Shown in pieces: positions 37,501 through 48,835 of a stretch of 64,000 nt of DNA (position 1 is its first letter; each line of letters begins with the position of its first letter). The stretch is from Clavelina lepadiformis. Its lineage: Eukaryota > Chordata > Ascidiacea > Aplousobranchia > Clavelinidae. The translations under genes were made by a program, and so were the position numbers. Under the pieces are notes generated by a model. It saw only the letters and a list, made by a program, of their open reading frames with translations. It was not told where the DNA came from and did not search any database. The DNA is taken from NCBI RefSeq assembly GCF_947623445.1, contig NC_135246.1, positions 16,785,856 through 16,849,855 on the forward strand, in the 5' to 3' direction.

Positions 37501-39289
37501 GCTAAGTACCAAAATTCCAGGCAATCCATCTAAAATCATCAAATTACGCACAAAATTCATAGCCTTTGGCCTGCTCTTATTTAAGTGCTTAATATGCGAA
37601 CTTTTGTACGAACTCGATTGTAAAAACCGCACAAGGCCTTAACAATAACAACAGTAAACATATGATTGCCTTGTGGTTTTGAAAATGCCCTGTTTACATA
37701 ACTTCCTCGAAATAACTTTGGCAGTTCCACAATGGGAACATGAGACTAGCCCTGGACAGTTCACGATATTTATTTGTTATGGATATTGATTCGCAATGCT
37801 GATGGACAAACACAAGCACATGCTGTAATTCCACTTACTCAATAGAAATACAAGACACACCTTAGCTTTCAGTTACAGCCATGCTAAGAATTCCACCGCA
37901 TCATACTGTATTTGATTATGGATAAGAGCTGAGACACACTTGAGGAGATTATATACCATTTTAACTTGATCGTAACCACATGTACTTGCTATGGAGAACT
38001 CTATTATGTCCACTACTCTGACGCAGAGCTTCAATGTTCTAATGCCTATGTATTGGGTGGAATAATGCTTAAACTATGTCAAAAAAATGGTAAGCTACAA
38101 TTCTCAGTCAGCAAAATCAAAATCAAAATCTGAAGTCAGCAAATAGGCATATGGTTCACTACTGTGTAGTGCTGACTCTGTTCGGTGTATCTACTGCAAA
38201 TGTATATACAGTGGGTTCGCATTTATACCAACCATTTTATCGCCACAGGATTGTGTCGGGTAAGTGATATTTCCAAAATTACAAACAGGATTACATATCA
38301 TGAAGCATAAAGATAACGGAAAATCCATTCCTAGATAATTTGTGTCAGAAAGGTGAGAATTTTGGATTAATAAACTCTTGAGTATCAAAGTCTTACTGTA
38401 TGTATACCGTACACAGCATTACAAAGTAAACTGCTTTGTTTTAAGTAACCTGCTTTATTTTTTAATGTGCAGTGCATGATATAAGCTATCAGTTATGTTG
38501 ATAGTAGTAACATACCTTCCATCCAGCAGAGGAGTTGCTGTCTCCTTTATCATTAAAGTAAGCAATATTCTTTACCATCCAGTCATAGATCTGTGCAAGG
38601 GTGAGCCTTTTATCTGGTGAACTCTCGATAGCTTGTGTGATAAGGTCAGCGTAAGACATATTTCCCCACGCGTTTTTCCTTGAAGAAGTCTTTGGTTTGG
38701 CAACAGTAGGACTGGCAACTGTAGTAGTTGCAGAGTTTTCCACACTTGTTGAACTATTGTTCATCGGTTGCTGCAATTCTGAGGTTGTGGTACAATTCCC
38801 TAGGACAACATTCGGTTTGATATCAAACCCGGTTTGGGATGGGGAGAGGTTGACAGTGTCAAAGTTTGAAACAACAGAAGGTTTGCTATGAGTCATAGGG
38901 TCTAGTGTAGTGAAAGACAATGTGTTGTTGCCGTTTTGGCCACTACATATATTGGTAACAGTTTCTTGCTGGGGTGACAAAAGTCTGTTGACATCTGTGA
39001 CTTGGTTAGCCGTTGGTGAGCCTACCAATGGGTTGTAATCGCCCATAAAACCATTTGGTAAAAATGCATCTGGACTCTCCTGCTTTATTGTAGTTATGCC
39101 GTCTGACATAAGTTGTTCTTGCGATCCTGCTTCCATGATAGTTGGTTCCAACTTCATTGCGACATCACTCTCCTGGGAATCGCTACCCCTGCCGCCAATG
39201 TTTGGCCTCTTCATCGGCCATGTCCAAGTGCGAGGCCTTTGCTGAGGCTCAAAGTCAGAGTCTATATTTTGAATGTTGTTATCCTCCAT
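25524..39289 (-). CDS. FOXO: FoxO forkhead transcription factor
   Basis: Fourteen exons in transcript order: 39289-38516, 30424-30233, 29935-29823, 29688-29549, 29422-29324, 29005-28905, 28267-28160, 27889-27743, 27572-27483, 27362-27306, 26992-26861, 26578-26498, 26386-26164 and 25927-25524. The protein is 886 residues. FoxO factors act in the nucleus downstream of insulin/PI3K/AKT in stress, growth and lifespan control. The forkhead domain spans about 206-300 ([38 protein letters not shown]). All three AKT/SGK-type sites are present: RPRTWT (Thr23), RRRVQS (Ser303) and RQRTSS (Ser365). The C-terminal activation region has [11 protein letters not shown] at about 704, as in FoxO conserved region 3. 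LxxLL motifs appear as LASLL and LFQLL. A polyglutamine tract lies at about 799-814. The ATG at 39289 follows an in-frame TTG and fits the usual FoxO N terminus. The intron after exon 2 appears to use a GC donor. Confidence 0.96.
30425..38515 (-). other. 8 kb first intron of FoxO
   Basis: The intron splits the forkhead domain between GWK and NSIRHN, the position known in other FoxO genes. From about 31.4 to 37.6 kb the sequence has more CpG and fewer A/T runs than the rest of the window. It carries palindromic TGACGTCA or close CRE-like words near 31543, 34079 and 36982. No exon could be supported. Several open frames of 90-140 codons exist on both strands but have no recognisable motif. A regulatory region or internal promoter is possible. 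Confidence 0.5.
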
Positions 39290-42200
39290 TATTTGGAAAG
39301 GTTTTAAAGTTTTCAAATAGTAGATATTTAAACGGAAAAGATAACTATGTAAAATCCAGAAACAAATCCATGTACTAGCAAACTATATAACTACTCAACA
39401 TTTACACTCAAGACAGATATCAGAAACGCAGTGCTGAAAAATAAAACTTTGGTATTTTTTGATATTTTCAAACAATTGTAATCACATTATCCAACAGTTA
39501 CTATGAAATGCTAATTTTGAATAAAATCCACTTTTTATTTCAAAAATGATCAACAAATTCATTCATTATGTTGATGTGGTAGAAACATGAATGCCAATGA
39601 ACTAGCATCGTAAATTCTAAAACCAGTTGCTGCATGTGAATTCTGATTCAAAAACTTCATTATTAACCTGGTTCTATTAATCCGATTGTGAATCATATTA
39701 ATGTAGGGCTAGGAGGAAAAACTTCCTCAAAAGACACTTAATTTTCAAAGTAAATATATATGCAGATATGTGGATTGGCAAAGCAAAAAGATCATGACGT
39801 TACTTAAAATCAATATCCTATACACCGACAGCATATTTTTTCATGCTTGCATAATCCCACATCCTCACAAAATGATTGAAATCAAGTTATATAAGTATAA
39901 TTAAGTTTTTATCATCTCATGCATACCATGCAACCTGAAAGATACTGCAGTTTGGCAAACAAATTCTCCAATTTAACAATGCAAAATTGCTGTTTAGGTT
40001 TTGATGTAATTTTACGTTGGTGAAGCACAAATTTTGGCTTTACATTTATTGGAAAATTTACGTTAACACGTTTGCACAGAGCTCATCAACATGCCCACTG
40101 AACTTTGACACATCCACACTGATTTATAACTAACATACCATTCAAGATTGCTTAAACTTGTAAACAATAAGTTATAACAAATAAGGAAAGAGTTAAGGGG
40201 TCTAATGTAGAAGTTCACAACCACAAGATGTATTTGCATACTAGACACCAGCTACTCAAACTGTGACGTCAATTGGTTGTGCACTTCTGCACAAGACCTG
40301 AATTAAGGCTGCAGTGCAATCCATCACATCAGAAATTGTTTTTGCTAACAAGATTTCTTGTCAAAAACTGCCATAGTTTCCAGTCGAGGACGCCAGCATG
40401 AAAAATATAAGAAAGCTATAGAGCCTACAATTGATGTTTAGTTTTAGATTGATTGTACAGTTACCAGTAGCCTAGTCATACAAACTAAAATATGTGTACA
40501 TAGTAGCTTAACAACTTCAAACATCCAAAATACTACCAGCTAGCCTATAGATAGGAAATAAGAAAACCTAAGCAGGTTATAAATATAGGATATTGATAAC
40601 TTAAACAATCGAACCATGCAAGAAGCAGTATTACCACTTGCACCTGACACCTGGCAAAATAACAAGCTTCAAGACTTGTTTCACATGCATGTGGAGAACA
40701 TGGCCTTTAGGCTGTTACGTTCAGTCTGGTCAAAAAGACCATAACAACCTCCTGACCACCCAGATTGCAGAGTAGGGTCGTTTTCAACAAGACCTTCAGT
40801 GCACCAAACAAAGAAAAATGCTCAAACGCTCTTGAAGTGTGCACTCAGGTACGCATTTTTATCATAAAGTGCGCAGTTCTATAACTTTATACTGAAAATT
40901 TTACTAGAACTGTAACTCATTAAAAGCGATATTGGGTGCGCCAATGCCAAACTTGGCAGTCTAGTTAACCACTAGCCAGTCGGCTAATCACCAATCGGGA
41001 TAAACACTTCAAGTGGTTAGGCATTGACCAAATTACCGAACAGTAACCTGTAGGCTGCCAGGATTATTCTATCCTTTGTTACTCGGCGTTATTAGACAAA
41101 GCAATACCACACCGCACCGTACTGCCGTATTTGGCGATTGTTGCAATCGCTATAAAATCACGTTTTTAACTGAATAGCAAAACTTAGGCCGCGCCTAAAA
41201 TTTTGACAAATGCACCTTTCTCAGATCTTCAAAAAAGTGACTTAATGTCAACTCTATGTCTATTACCATGTCCTTTTTATGGATACTTTAGTTGCTACGA
41301 CATCCCACCAAGCCAAGCCATTGCTTTCTGCATCGCTCACCCCTCGATTGTGTAACGCGAACATCAGCCATATTGTTTGCATAGAGTCGTTGACGTCATG
41401 AATTGACCACGTGACCTTTCACCAAGGCTAAAGTCTTGGCATTTCAAGCGCACTCATGCGAAACAGATTAAATTAATTTAATAAAAGAAAATTATAAGCA
41501 TAACGCTGTGGTTCAGAGTGTTACTACAATTAGTGTATTTTTTAAAAATGTTTATTTTACTGAATACTTTTAAATAAATGATTGTAACAAGTATTTTTTG
41601 TGCTATCCATCTCTGCGAAACTTTTTGTAAACAGTACAGCACATATTTTTGGCCAGTTCAGCGCAAAGTTAAACATAAGCTTACATCTTGGTCAAAGAAT
41701 AAACCCATAATCATTAACCCATCTGTATTAATGTGTAGTGACTCACATCTATACGAATACCTGATGTTTGCTTGCAGTCAACAGCAGAACGTGATTTTGG
41801 GAGTTTTTTATTACCTCCAATACGTTTATTTCTGACTCAGTTTTGGGCACAAATAGGAATACAAGAAATAAATTATTTCTTTTTGCCATCAGAGAAAATC
41901 TAATCGTCTCATCTGCTTATTACAAAGGAGTGCGCATTTTTCCACAGCTCACATTTATATCAACAATAAAACAAACCGGTTTATTTGCAATTAAGTAGCA
42001 AAATGTGCAGTGGTGAATTTGTCATTGGTCGGTATCAAATGTGTGATAGTTATAAGGATGAGCACATGCAAGGAAAATTGCAAGCTGTAGCTGTACTGTA
42101 ACCCATAGTAACTTCAACGCAATTTTGCATATTTCTTGTGTACATTAAAAAAACTTGTAAAAATGTTTAGTAAAAGTGCTTCTTGCTATCTGAAATTTAG

Positions 42201-42500
42201 ATGTTAGATATTTCAAAAAGTTTTTTAAAATTCAGTTACGACTGCATTACAACAATAAAAGCTTTGACAAAAATCCTTTTGGGTTTACATTTCAATTGAC
42301 TATGTGTTGTCAGAGACATCACTTATCGCGACTGCTAATGACCACTTGTGGTGTAAAGTCTCCATGACGACAAGCGAATTATTCTTTGAAGCAAGCTTAC
42401 ATGCTAAAACCTGCAAGTAGGCCTACAGTTTGTCGCCTAAGTTAAGTTAGTCCTGTAATTTACCTTTATTATTTTAGAAGTTTAAAATAGTACGGTACTC
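39290..42500. promoter_or_regulatory. divergent FoxO / PPIL6 promoter interval
   Basis: FoxO runs left and PPIL6 runs right from this 3.2 kb interval. The part near 41.2-41.45 kb has more CpG, a CRE-like TGACGTCA near 41392 and an E-box CACGTG at about 41408, so it is the best candidate for a start region. A 5' non-coding FoxO exon may lie here. The ~100-bp palindromic MITE copy 3 is at 40198-40300. No other gene was seen. Confidence 0.4.
40198..40300. mobile_element. ~100-bp palindromic MITE, copy 3
   Basis: It begins GGGTCTAATGTAGAAGTTCA. The middle carries ACCAGCTACTCAAACTGTGA leading into a CRE-like GTGACGTCAA. It ends TGGTTGTGCACTTCTGCACA before AGACCT. The order of blocks matches the copies at 3576, 18942 and 42964. 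Confidence 0.7.
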
Positions 42501-45500
42501 ATGACCACCCTAATTGAAGTTTATGGGTTATTACAAAATGAATGTTTCCACATCGCCCGATGTTGTGCCGAGGTAAGTAAACTTACCTTTGTTTTCTGCT
42601 TGCTGCCGATGCAGAAAGATGTAAACTACTGTAGGCTAATTGCTTTCCACTTAATAACTGTATATTTGTTTACTTATGTGAACGACGACAAATTGTCTAT
42701 TTTTATTGTAAGCTTGCATAACTGTATACACAGACTTAGTTTAAACTTGGACTACAAAGTTTATGTTTGTAAAGTGAAAGGTTGCCTATGTAAGTTTTTT
42801 CCTAAAATTTGATGGACAAAAATGTGCGGACGCGGCTCATTTTAAAGTTAAAGCTATATAGGCCAAGTAGATAATATTTAGCTGCGTTTCAAGATGTAAA
42901 TGTCATTGGTGCAAATATGGCAGCAAATGGGATTCAGATAAATCAGCCACTCACAGCAAACTTGGGTGTAGTACAGAAGTGTAACCAAATGAAATGAACA
43001 ATTACATGGTGCATTTGTATACTAGGCCCCAGCTACTCAAATTGTGACGTCATTTGGTTGTGCACTTCTGCACTGGACCCACAAACATTTCTGTATGGGT
43101 TAATGCGGTTGAACCTTTGTCTTTTAACATCAACCAGAAAGTTATAAGCAACATTTAGAAGATATTATATAGCCTAATGAAGCACAAGTAGAAATCAATC
43201 AAAGTACTCATAGTGTTTATACTTAAAATAATTATATTAAAATTAATTAACTATTAACTAATTAAATTAATTAAAACAACTATTTTAGACAATGACTTTG
43301 TCTTTACTGTAGACCAATGCCGATCAGTTTTTTATAATTATAATTTTATATTGCAAACGTTAACATTGCAGGATCTTACCTTGACACATGAAAGCAAGTT
43401 TGTGCAACCAGTCATAAAGTTTATGTTAGAATGTGAATGGGATCGATTTTTGGAGAGCAAGAAAATTGTGGGTAAATGGTGTAAATATAACTAAAACCCA
43501 AATGATGCTTTCTAACTGGTTAACCTAATTTCATCTGTGCTTAAATCTTATCGCAACCTTAATTCTGTATGTCAATAAATTAGTTTTTGGGCACCTGCGC
43601 AGTTGGTATGTTAGACGTATAGAGTTCAGAAAATCCACATTCTGTCTATTATCATTTTCCCTCAGGAACTGAAAGGTGACATGTGGTCCTTTTCCGAACC
43701 TGTCATTTGCTTTGTTAATGGGAACCTTATTGGAAATCACAAGGAGCTTCTACAATGGGCTCAGGATGAGCACGGATATGAAGATTTTCGACCTGCTCCT
43801 TTGTATTCAGCAATAGCCGAGGAAGCGTACAAAGAATATTTCACCGAAAGCAAGGTTCCTTTTATTTTGTTAACATAGAATTTTCTTTAAAACTTTATTG
43901 TTTTGCATGATATTGTTTCCTTCCATGCTGATAGCCTTTTTCACATAATTGATATAGTTTTCAAATATCTCTCTAAGCCAGGTGTAGTGCTTTTCCATGT
44001 ATTGGGATTACTATGTAAAATAGCTTCTTTAGATAGAGATTAAATTCAAAGAGTTGTGTGTGCAATATTTTTTTATTAAGCACGAAATATCAAATGTTAT
44101 ATAAGCTTGCCAACATATAGATCAGGGGTGGGCAACATACGGCCCGCGGGCCGGATCCGGCCCGTGACGGGATTTTGAGCGGCCCGCAGACAGTTTCCGG
44201 TCTTACATGATAATGTGGCCTGCGGCCACATTCTGCCGCAATCCCTGTATTGCGTCACTGAATAAGTCCAAGTTTGCCAACCTGAGAAAGATGGCCATAA
44301 ATCTACTTGTTCTGTTCGGGTCTACATACATTTATGAGCAAACATTTTCGACCATGAACATTAATAAGACAAAGCTGCGTTCCAATCTATTCAGGAATCC
44401 GGCCCGCCAAGTACTTCATTTTCTCATATCAGGCCCGCCGACCGAAGAAGTTGCCCGCCCCTGATATAGATATTTATGAGAATATACTAACACAAAATTT
44501 TCCTTTCACTGGCTGTGGGGCTTCTCTAGAATTTGTTATTGTTTTTCTTTTTATAAAATTGTAATTCATAAAATACAGCATAAATTTGTATACATGGATA
44601 TATCAACTGATGGCCAACGGCAAGGCAGGTTACTATTTGAACTTTTCTCTGATATGTGCCCAAAAACGTGCGAAAATTTTAAAGCACTGTGCACTGGTGA
44701 AAAGGGAAGTCTTCCAAGTGGTTTGCAGTTACATTACCTAAACACTCCGATTCATCGAGTGGTTCCAAACGGATGGATCCAGGGTGGTGGTAAGAATTCA
44801 AGATTAAAATTGGTGCGATTGTTTCAGTAACAGTTTTCAAGCATGCACTTACTGTTACACCAGCACTAACTAAGCTACTATAAATTTTTATTATTTATTT
44901 TTGTTTCAGATATATTACATGGTCGAGGTGATAATGGCGAGTCAATTTTTGGTGAAACTTTTGAAGATGAAAACTTTGCAATTTCTCACAGCACCAGAGG
45001 CATACTGGGAATGGCAAACAAAGGTCGCCATACCAACGCGTCTCAGTTCTACGTCACGCTACAACCTACATCTTGGATGGATTGCCAGTACGTTGCATTT
45101 GGGTAAGACAACGAATTGTTTGTTTCCCAAACTAGTATTATAAGTCAATATTGGTGATATAAGTCTAAACATTCACTCAAGTCTACACACCGATATTAAG
45201 ACTGTTGTTAATAACCTGCAATGCATTGTGGGTATTAAGATACAGCTCATTGCCTGCATCACTGTGTAGTACAAGTTAATTTTCTTGTTTGGAGTATTGC
45301 GTGTATGTTGCGTTATTCAAGTAGTGTACTTGAATTAAATGGATGCATTTGGATAAAGTAGTTCCATTTAAACCAGTGGTTTTCAAATGGGGCCGCCCGC
45401 ACTTCCATGGGGTGTAAAAAGGGATTTGTGCGAGCGAAAACTTCTTTGCTAACTTGTAATTGAATTTACAATACCTTAAAGTTTAGGTGTAAATTGTGGT

Positions 45501-46300
45501 TGCTGCATTCTTGTGCCTGCTTTTTTTAATAATGTGCAACCACTGTAATGTAATAAAATGCATATAATTCTTCACCTAAACTCTCGTTGTCTATACCATC
45601 ACCACGTCGGCCGCTTATTCCTGCTTAACACATCGAGCTGCTTGTCAGTTGTCTGAATGTATTGTTTGTGTTTTTTAAATACGGTCTGTGACAAATATAG
45701 ATTTGCGTTATTCTTGACATCGTATTTTAGAGTGCCGCTTCTTTGTCTATGTATGTGACGTTTCTTTCGTTCTTAAAATCAGTATTGGCGGAATACTGAG
45801 TAAAAAGGGCTGGTTTGATGAATTCCTGTAACAATAACAAAGGCGCTATGGCGTTTATACGCTACACGGTTATACAAATAAATTTCGTCAAAATTCGCAA
45901 AACTTTTCACACTTTGGGTGCAAATGTGACTAGACGACTTATATACAGACCAATATTTATAAAAAGCATGCATCTAAAACTGTTAGTACATGATACAAGG
46001 AGTGCGAAAACGGTTTTTCCTTCTGCAAAGGGTGCGGGCCGCAAATAGGCTTGGGAACCGTTGATTTAAGCCAGTTAAACCACCAACACAACGTGAACTA
46101 AGGTAAACTACTTGTTCGAATAAGGACCACTTGATGTTTTAAAATAAATTCTCCATTGATTTTATTTGACGTCATGTTTCAGCACTCTTATTGAAGGAAA
46201 TGAGGTGTTAAAGCATCTGGAAAATCTGCCGACGTTCAACGAAAGACCTAAGTTAAATTGCAGGATTTCATCTTGTGGAAAATACATACCTGGGGTTTGA
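42501..46300 (+). CDS. PPIL6: peptidyl-prolyl isomerase-like 6
   Basis: Six exons: 42501-42572, 43372-43467, 43666-43854, 44579-44789, 44910-45102 and 46183-46300, giving 292 residues (human PPIL6 is about 311). The first 120 residues form the thioredoxin-like N-terminal region typical of PPIL6 (MTTLIEVYGLLQNECFHIAR, CEWDRFLESKK, VICFVNGNLIG). The rest is a cyclophilin domain: MCPKTCENFKALCTGEKG, FEDENFAISH, GMANKGRHTNASQFYVTL and YVAFGTLIEGNEVLKHLE. Human PPIL6 is usually called probably inactive. Here the cyclophilin Arg and Gln of IHRVVPNGWIQGG are kept, and a Trp sits at the cyclosporin-binding position (TSWMDCQYVAFG). In vertebrates the gene is associated with ciliated cells; that role here is inference. 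Introns 3 and 5 contain hAT elements. The exon 2 donor reads GTGGGT. Confidence 0.94.
42964..43080. mobile_element. ~100-bp palindromic MITE, copy 4
   Basis: It begins GGGTGTAGTACAGAAGTGTA, has GCATTTGTATACTAGGCCCC and GCTACTCAAATTGTGACGTC in the middle, and ends TTGTGCACTTCTGCACTGGA followed by CCC. It lies in PPIL6 intron 1. Confidence 0.7.
44123..44463 (+). mobile_element. internally deleted hAT element with transposase C-terminal fragment, in PPIL6 intron 3
   Basis: The termini CAGGGGTGGGCAAC and, inverted, CAGGGGCGGGCAAC are near-perfect inverted repeats. The 8-bp direct repeat ATATAGAT flanks it at 44115-44122 and 44464-44471. A + strand open frame at 44207-44464 includes FANLRKMAINLLVLFGSTYI followed by YEQTFSTMNINKTKLRSNLF. 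This matches the C-terminal dimerisation region of hAT transposases (compare LFGSTYLCEQ in ZBED/SCAND-type proteins). The rest of the transposase is missing. The element is thus a deletion derivative and shows which hAT group could have mobilised the MITEs with CAGGGGTGGGC ends. Confidence 0.9.
45374..46063. mobile_element. hAT-type MITE in PPIL6 intron 5
   Basis: The left end is CAGTGGTTTTCAAATGGGGC. The right end, inverted, is CAACGGTTCCCAAGC. Near-identical 8-bp flanks ATTTAAAC (45366-45373) and ATTTAAGC (46064-46071) fit an aged target duplication with one change. Both ends carry GC-rich words GGCCGCCCGCA and TGCGGGCCGCA in inverted order. The 690-bp interior has no recognisable protein. 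Confidence 0.8.
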
Positions 46301-48835
46301 AAGACGCTACACAGTTTTTGCACCGTTTTCGTTATAGATATTAAAATATATTCGTTTTACAGTAAACTGCTTGGTGTTTAGTTGCTACCCACAGTTGATC
46401 GCTGATTGCTTTGATAATACAGTTATTTATCATTAGAGCATGTGGCACTCAAGGTAGTGCCTGGTTCTTTCTCAATGTAGGCGGCCCTACACTGTGAAGT
46501 TTTTTGCTGAACAGTGTTTATCATTTTAGTTGTGACTTTTGTTAAATCGTTTTTATGGCTTTGCTGTCGTTAAAGCGATGATAATTGCAAAGCGAAATTT
46601 TATTTCCTTTCAAATCACAGATAGGCTACAGCTAGGCTTACCATAATTTTGTGGCTTCAAAGCGGGACGCTTTCAAACAACCTAAACCCCTTAGCTGTGA
46701 TTTTTTAACTTGACATTTTTCGGAATTAGGCTATTACGTAGGCCTACATTTAAACCCAGCCTAGCTGTCTTCAATGACCATATTGTCATCGAAAGTTCAA
46801 GTGTTAGTTCTCTAAATATCGGTTTCAATTCGAAAAATAGGAAGGAATTGACGTTAACGATACAAAGATGGCTGCCTCTATTTCAACGGAAAAATCATGC
46901 GTTCAAAACGTCATTTTAATGGTTCTTTTTAACCTAACTAGGCTAACTTGAATGTTACAATGTAGTAACCAAATTACCTAAATCTACCTTTTAATGCTAA
47001 TTTAACTGCAATTAAATCCCAAATAGCTAAAATTAAGTTTTTGTGTGTCTATTCTCCTAACGTAACGGCTTAACTAGCTAACAAGGAAACCACTAGCCAA
47101 AGTAACAAGCTGTACCAATTATCCGCTAACAATGACGTCACAATAACTTTTTTATCGAATACAATAAAATAAATAACAAACAAGATCACGAATTCTTCTT
47201 CAAGAAGTACCGGTACGCTACATAGCAAAAACAATAGTGATCGTGTATGGCTTCTATGCGGTATGCCTATGCTGGCTGACTGAATGCCAAACCGGGATGT
47301 TTGGCCGACCGATCGGGACGCCGGGACAAGGCGTTAAAAAGGGGGACTGTCCCGGCTAAAACGGGACGTATGGTAAGCCTAGCTACAGCCAAAAAATACG
47401 AAGTGATTATTGTTTCACTGTAAGTAGCCTACAGTCGACAAGAAGCTTGTTGTTAAAGATAAGGCGGTTAGGTTTGGAGAATCAGTATGCGAAAAGTCGA
47501 TTTAAGCTGATTAAAGTTTAATTGAAGTTAGATTTACATTAAAAAGAAGATTTAGGTTACTATGGATTGATGAGATTAGGTGGGACAATCTGAAACGTTC
47601 CCAAGTGCCGGTGAATTACAGCAGAACGTAAAAGTGTCAACAGCTACACCGCCACAATTGTTACTTGGCGACATATTTAGGCTATCATTGTTCGCACCTT
47701 TCTTTTCAATATATTATCTTCGGCTGTCTTTCTTTTAAAAAATATTGATAGAACTGAGAGCTATTGTTTTTTGTGTTTTCTGTATAGGCTAGTCATATCA
47801 CAACATAGCGTTGTGAGTGCCGCTAAATCGTAAAGACAAACTGCCGAGGGAGTGCATTTAAAAACTCTGGGGGGCAGTTATCCACGAGTATGGTTCGCAA
47901 CATCGTGTGGCTGGCCTTCAATATTGCGGTGATGCAATAATGCGGCCTTGAAATAATGCGTTCTAAATCCTGTGGTTTTATACCGTGGTAATGCGGAATG
48001 CTCCCTCCCTTTTTCGGTCGGCAGGCCTGATATGAGAAAATAAAGTACCCGGATTCCTGAATCGATACATTAATCGTGTATTTATCCACCTATGCAAGGA
48101 ATAAATCGTATTTAATGTAGGCCTAAACTTTAAGTTTTAAGCATAGAGACCAAAAACAGTATTTAATGAATTTATTAACGAATAATGTACTTCATTAGCT
48201 GCTGAAGTCAAAACTGAACTGCTAAACTGAACTGCTGAACTGTCTGCGGGCCGTATGTTGCCCACCCCTGCCTTATACCATATCATCAAGTCAAGCCAAA
48301 GTAGTCCAAAACCCTGATCTGACCTGCATGGCACATCTAAGTTATAAAGAATGATACGTTACTAGCAGTAAATTCAGCGGCGTATTAAAAACCAATTCAG
48401 ATTGGACCTGTGATTTAAATGCAAAGTTTTGAAAGTTTTGAAAATTTAATTCAGACAAAAAACGAAATAATGCATCATGAATTCATGAAGAATCCATAAG
48501 GAAAAAGCTATCAAATTTTAAAAAATAACATGACTCAAAGAAAATATTTAAGTATGTCTACCAATCTACCATAACACGGCACTTACCACTGCGGCTCAAA
48601 TTTAGCTTGCCTCGCAGATCGAAGCAGGAATTGCAATAATTAGCAGAAGTAATCTAAAAGCTCAGGGCCAATGTAACTGAAACCACATTGAAAAAAATCA
48701 TATGGCGTTTGGGTATCTCCCTAAGACGTTTAGACATTTCTAGTTGCAAATTAGAAGTTTCAAGTTGGAACGTTTTCGTCACAGATTTTTTCGTGCAAGT
48801 TGATTGCGACTTATTTAAGTTGTTAACGCAAAGTG
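46301..48835. other. intergenic region between PPIL6 and MRPS31
   Basis: An ATTAAA near 46343 may end the PPIL6 transcript. A 749-bp hAT MITE (46633-47381) fills much of the gap and contains a copy of the AAATCTACC repeat. Another copy follows at 47440-47600. Near 48245-48272 a lone hAT right end (GGCCGTATGTTGCCCACCCC) is left without a partner. No gene was supported. Confidence 0.55.
46633..47381. mobile_element. hAT-type MITE with TSD GCTACAGC
   Basis: The termini are TAGGCTTACCATAA and, inverted, TAGGCTTACCATAC. The 8-bp direct repeat GCTACAGC lies at 46625-46632 and 47382-47389. Next to the ends are AAGCGGGACGC on the left and words such as GTCCCGGCTAAAACGGGACG on the right. The middle (about 46870-47100) holds a copy of the dispersed AAATCTACC repeat, which either inserted here or was captured. 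Confidence 0.88.

Noticed and set aside
47823-48089. 88-codon - strand frame in the PPIL6-MRPS31 gap
   Set aside because: It lies beside a lone hAT end but shows no transposase motif.
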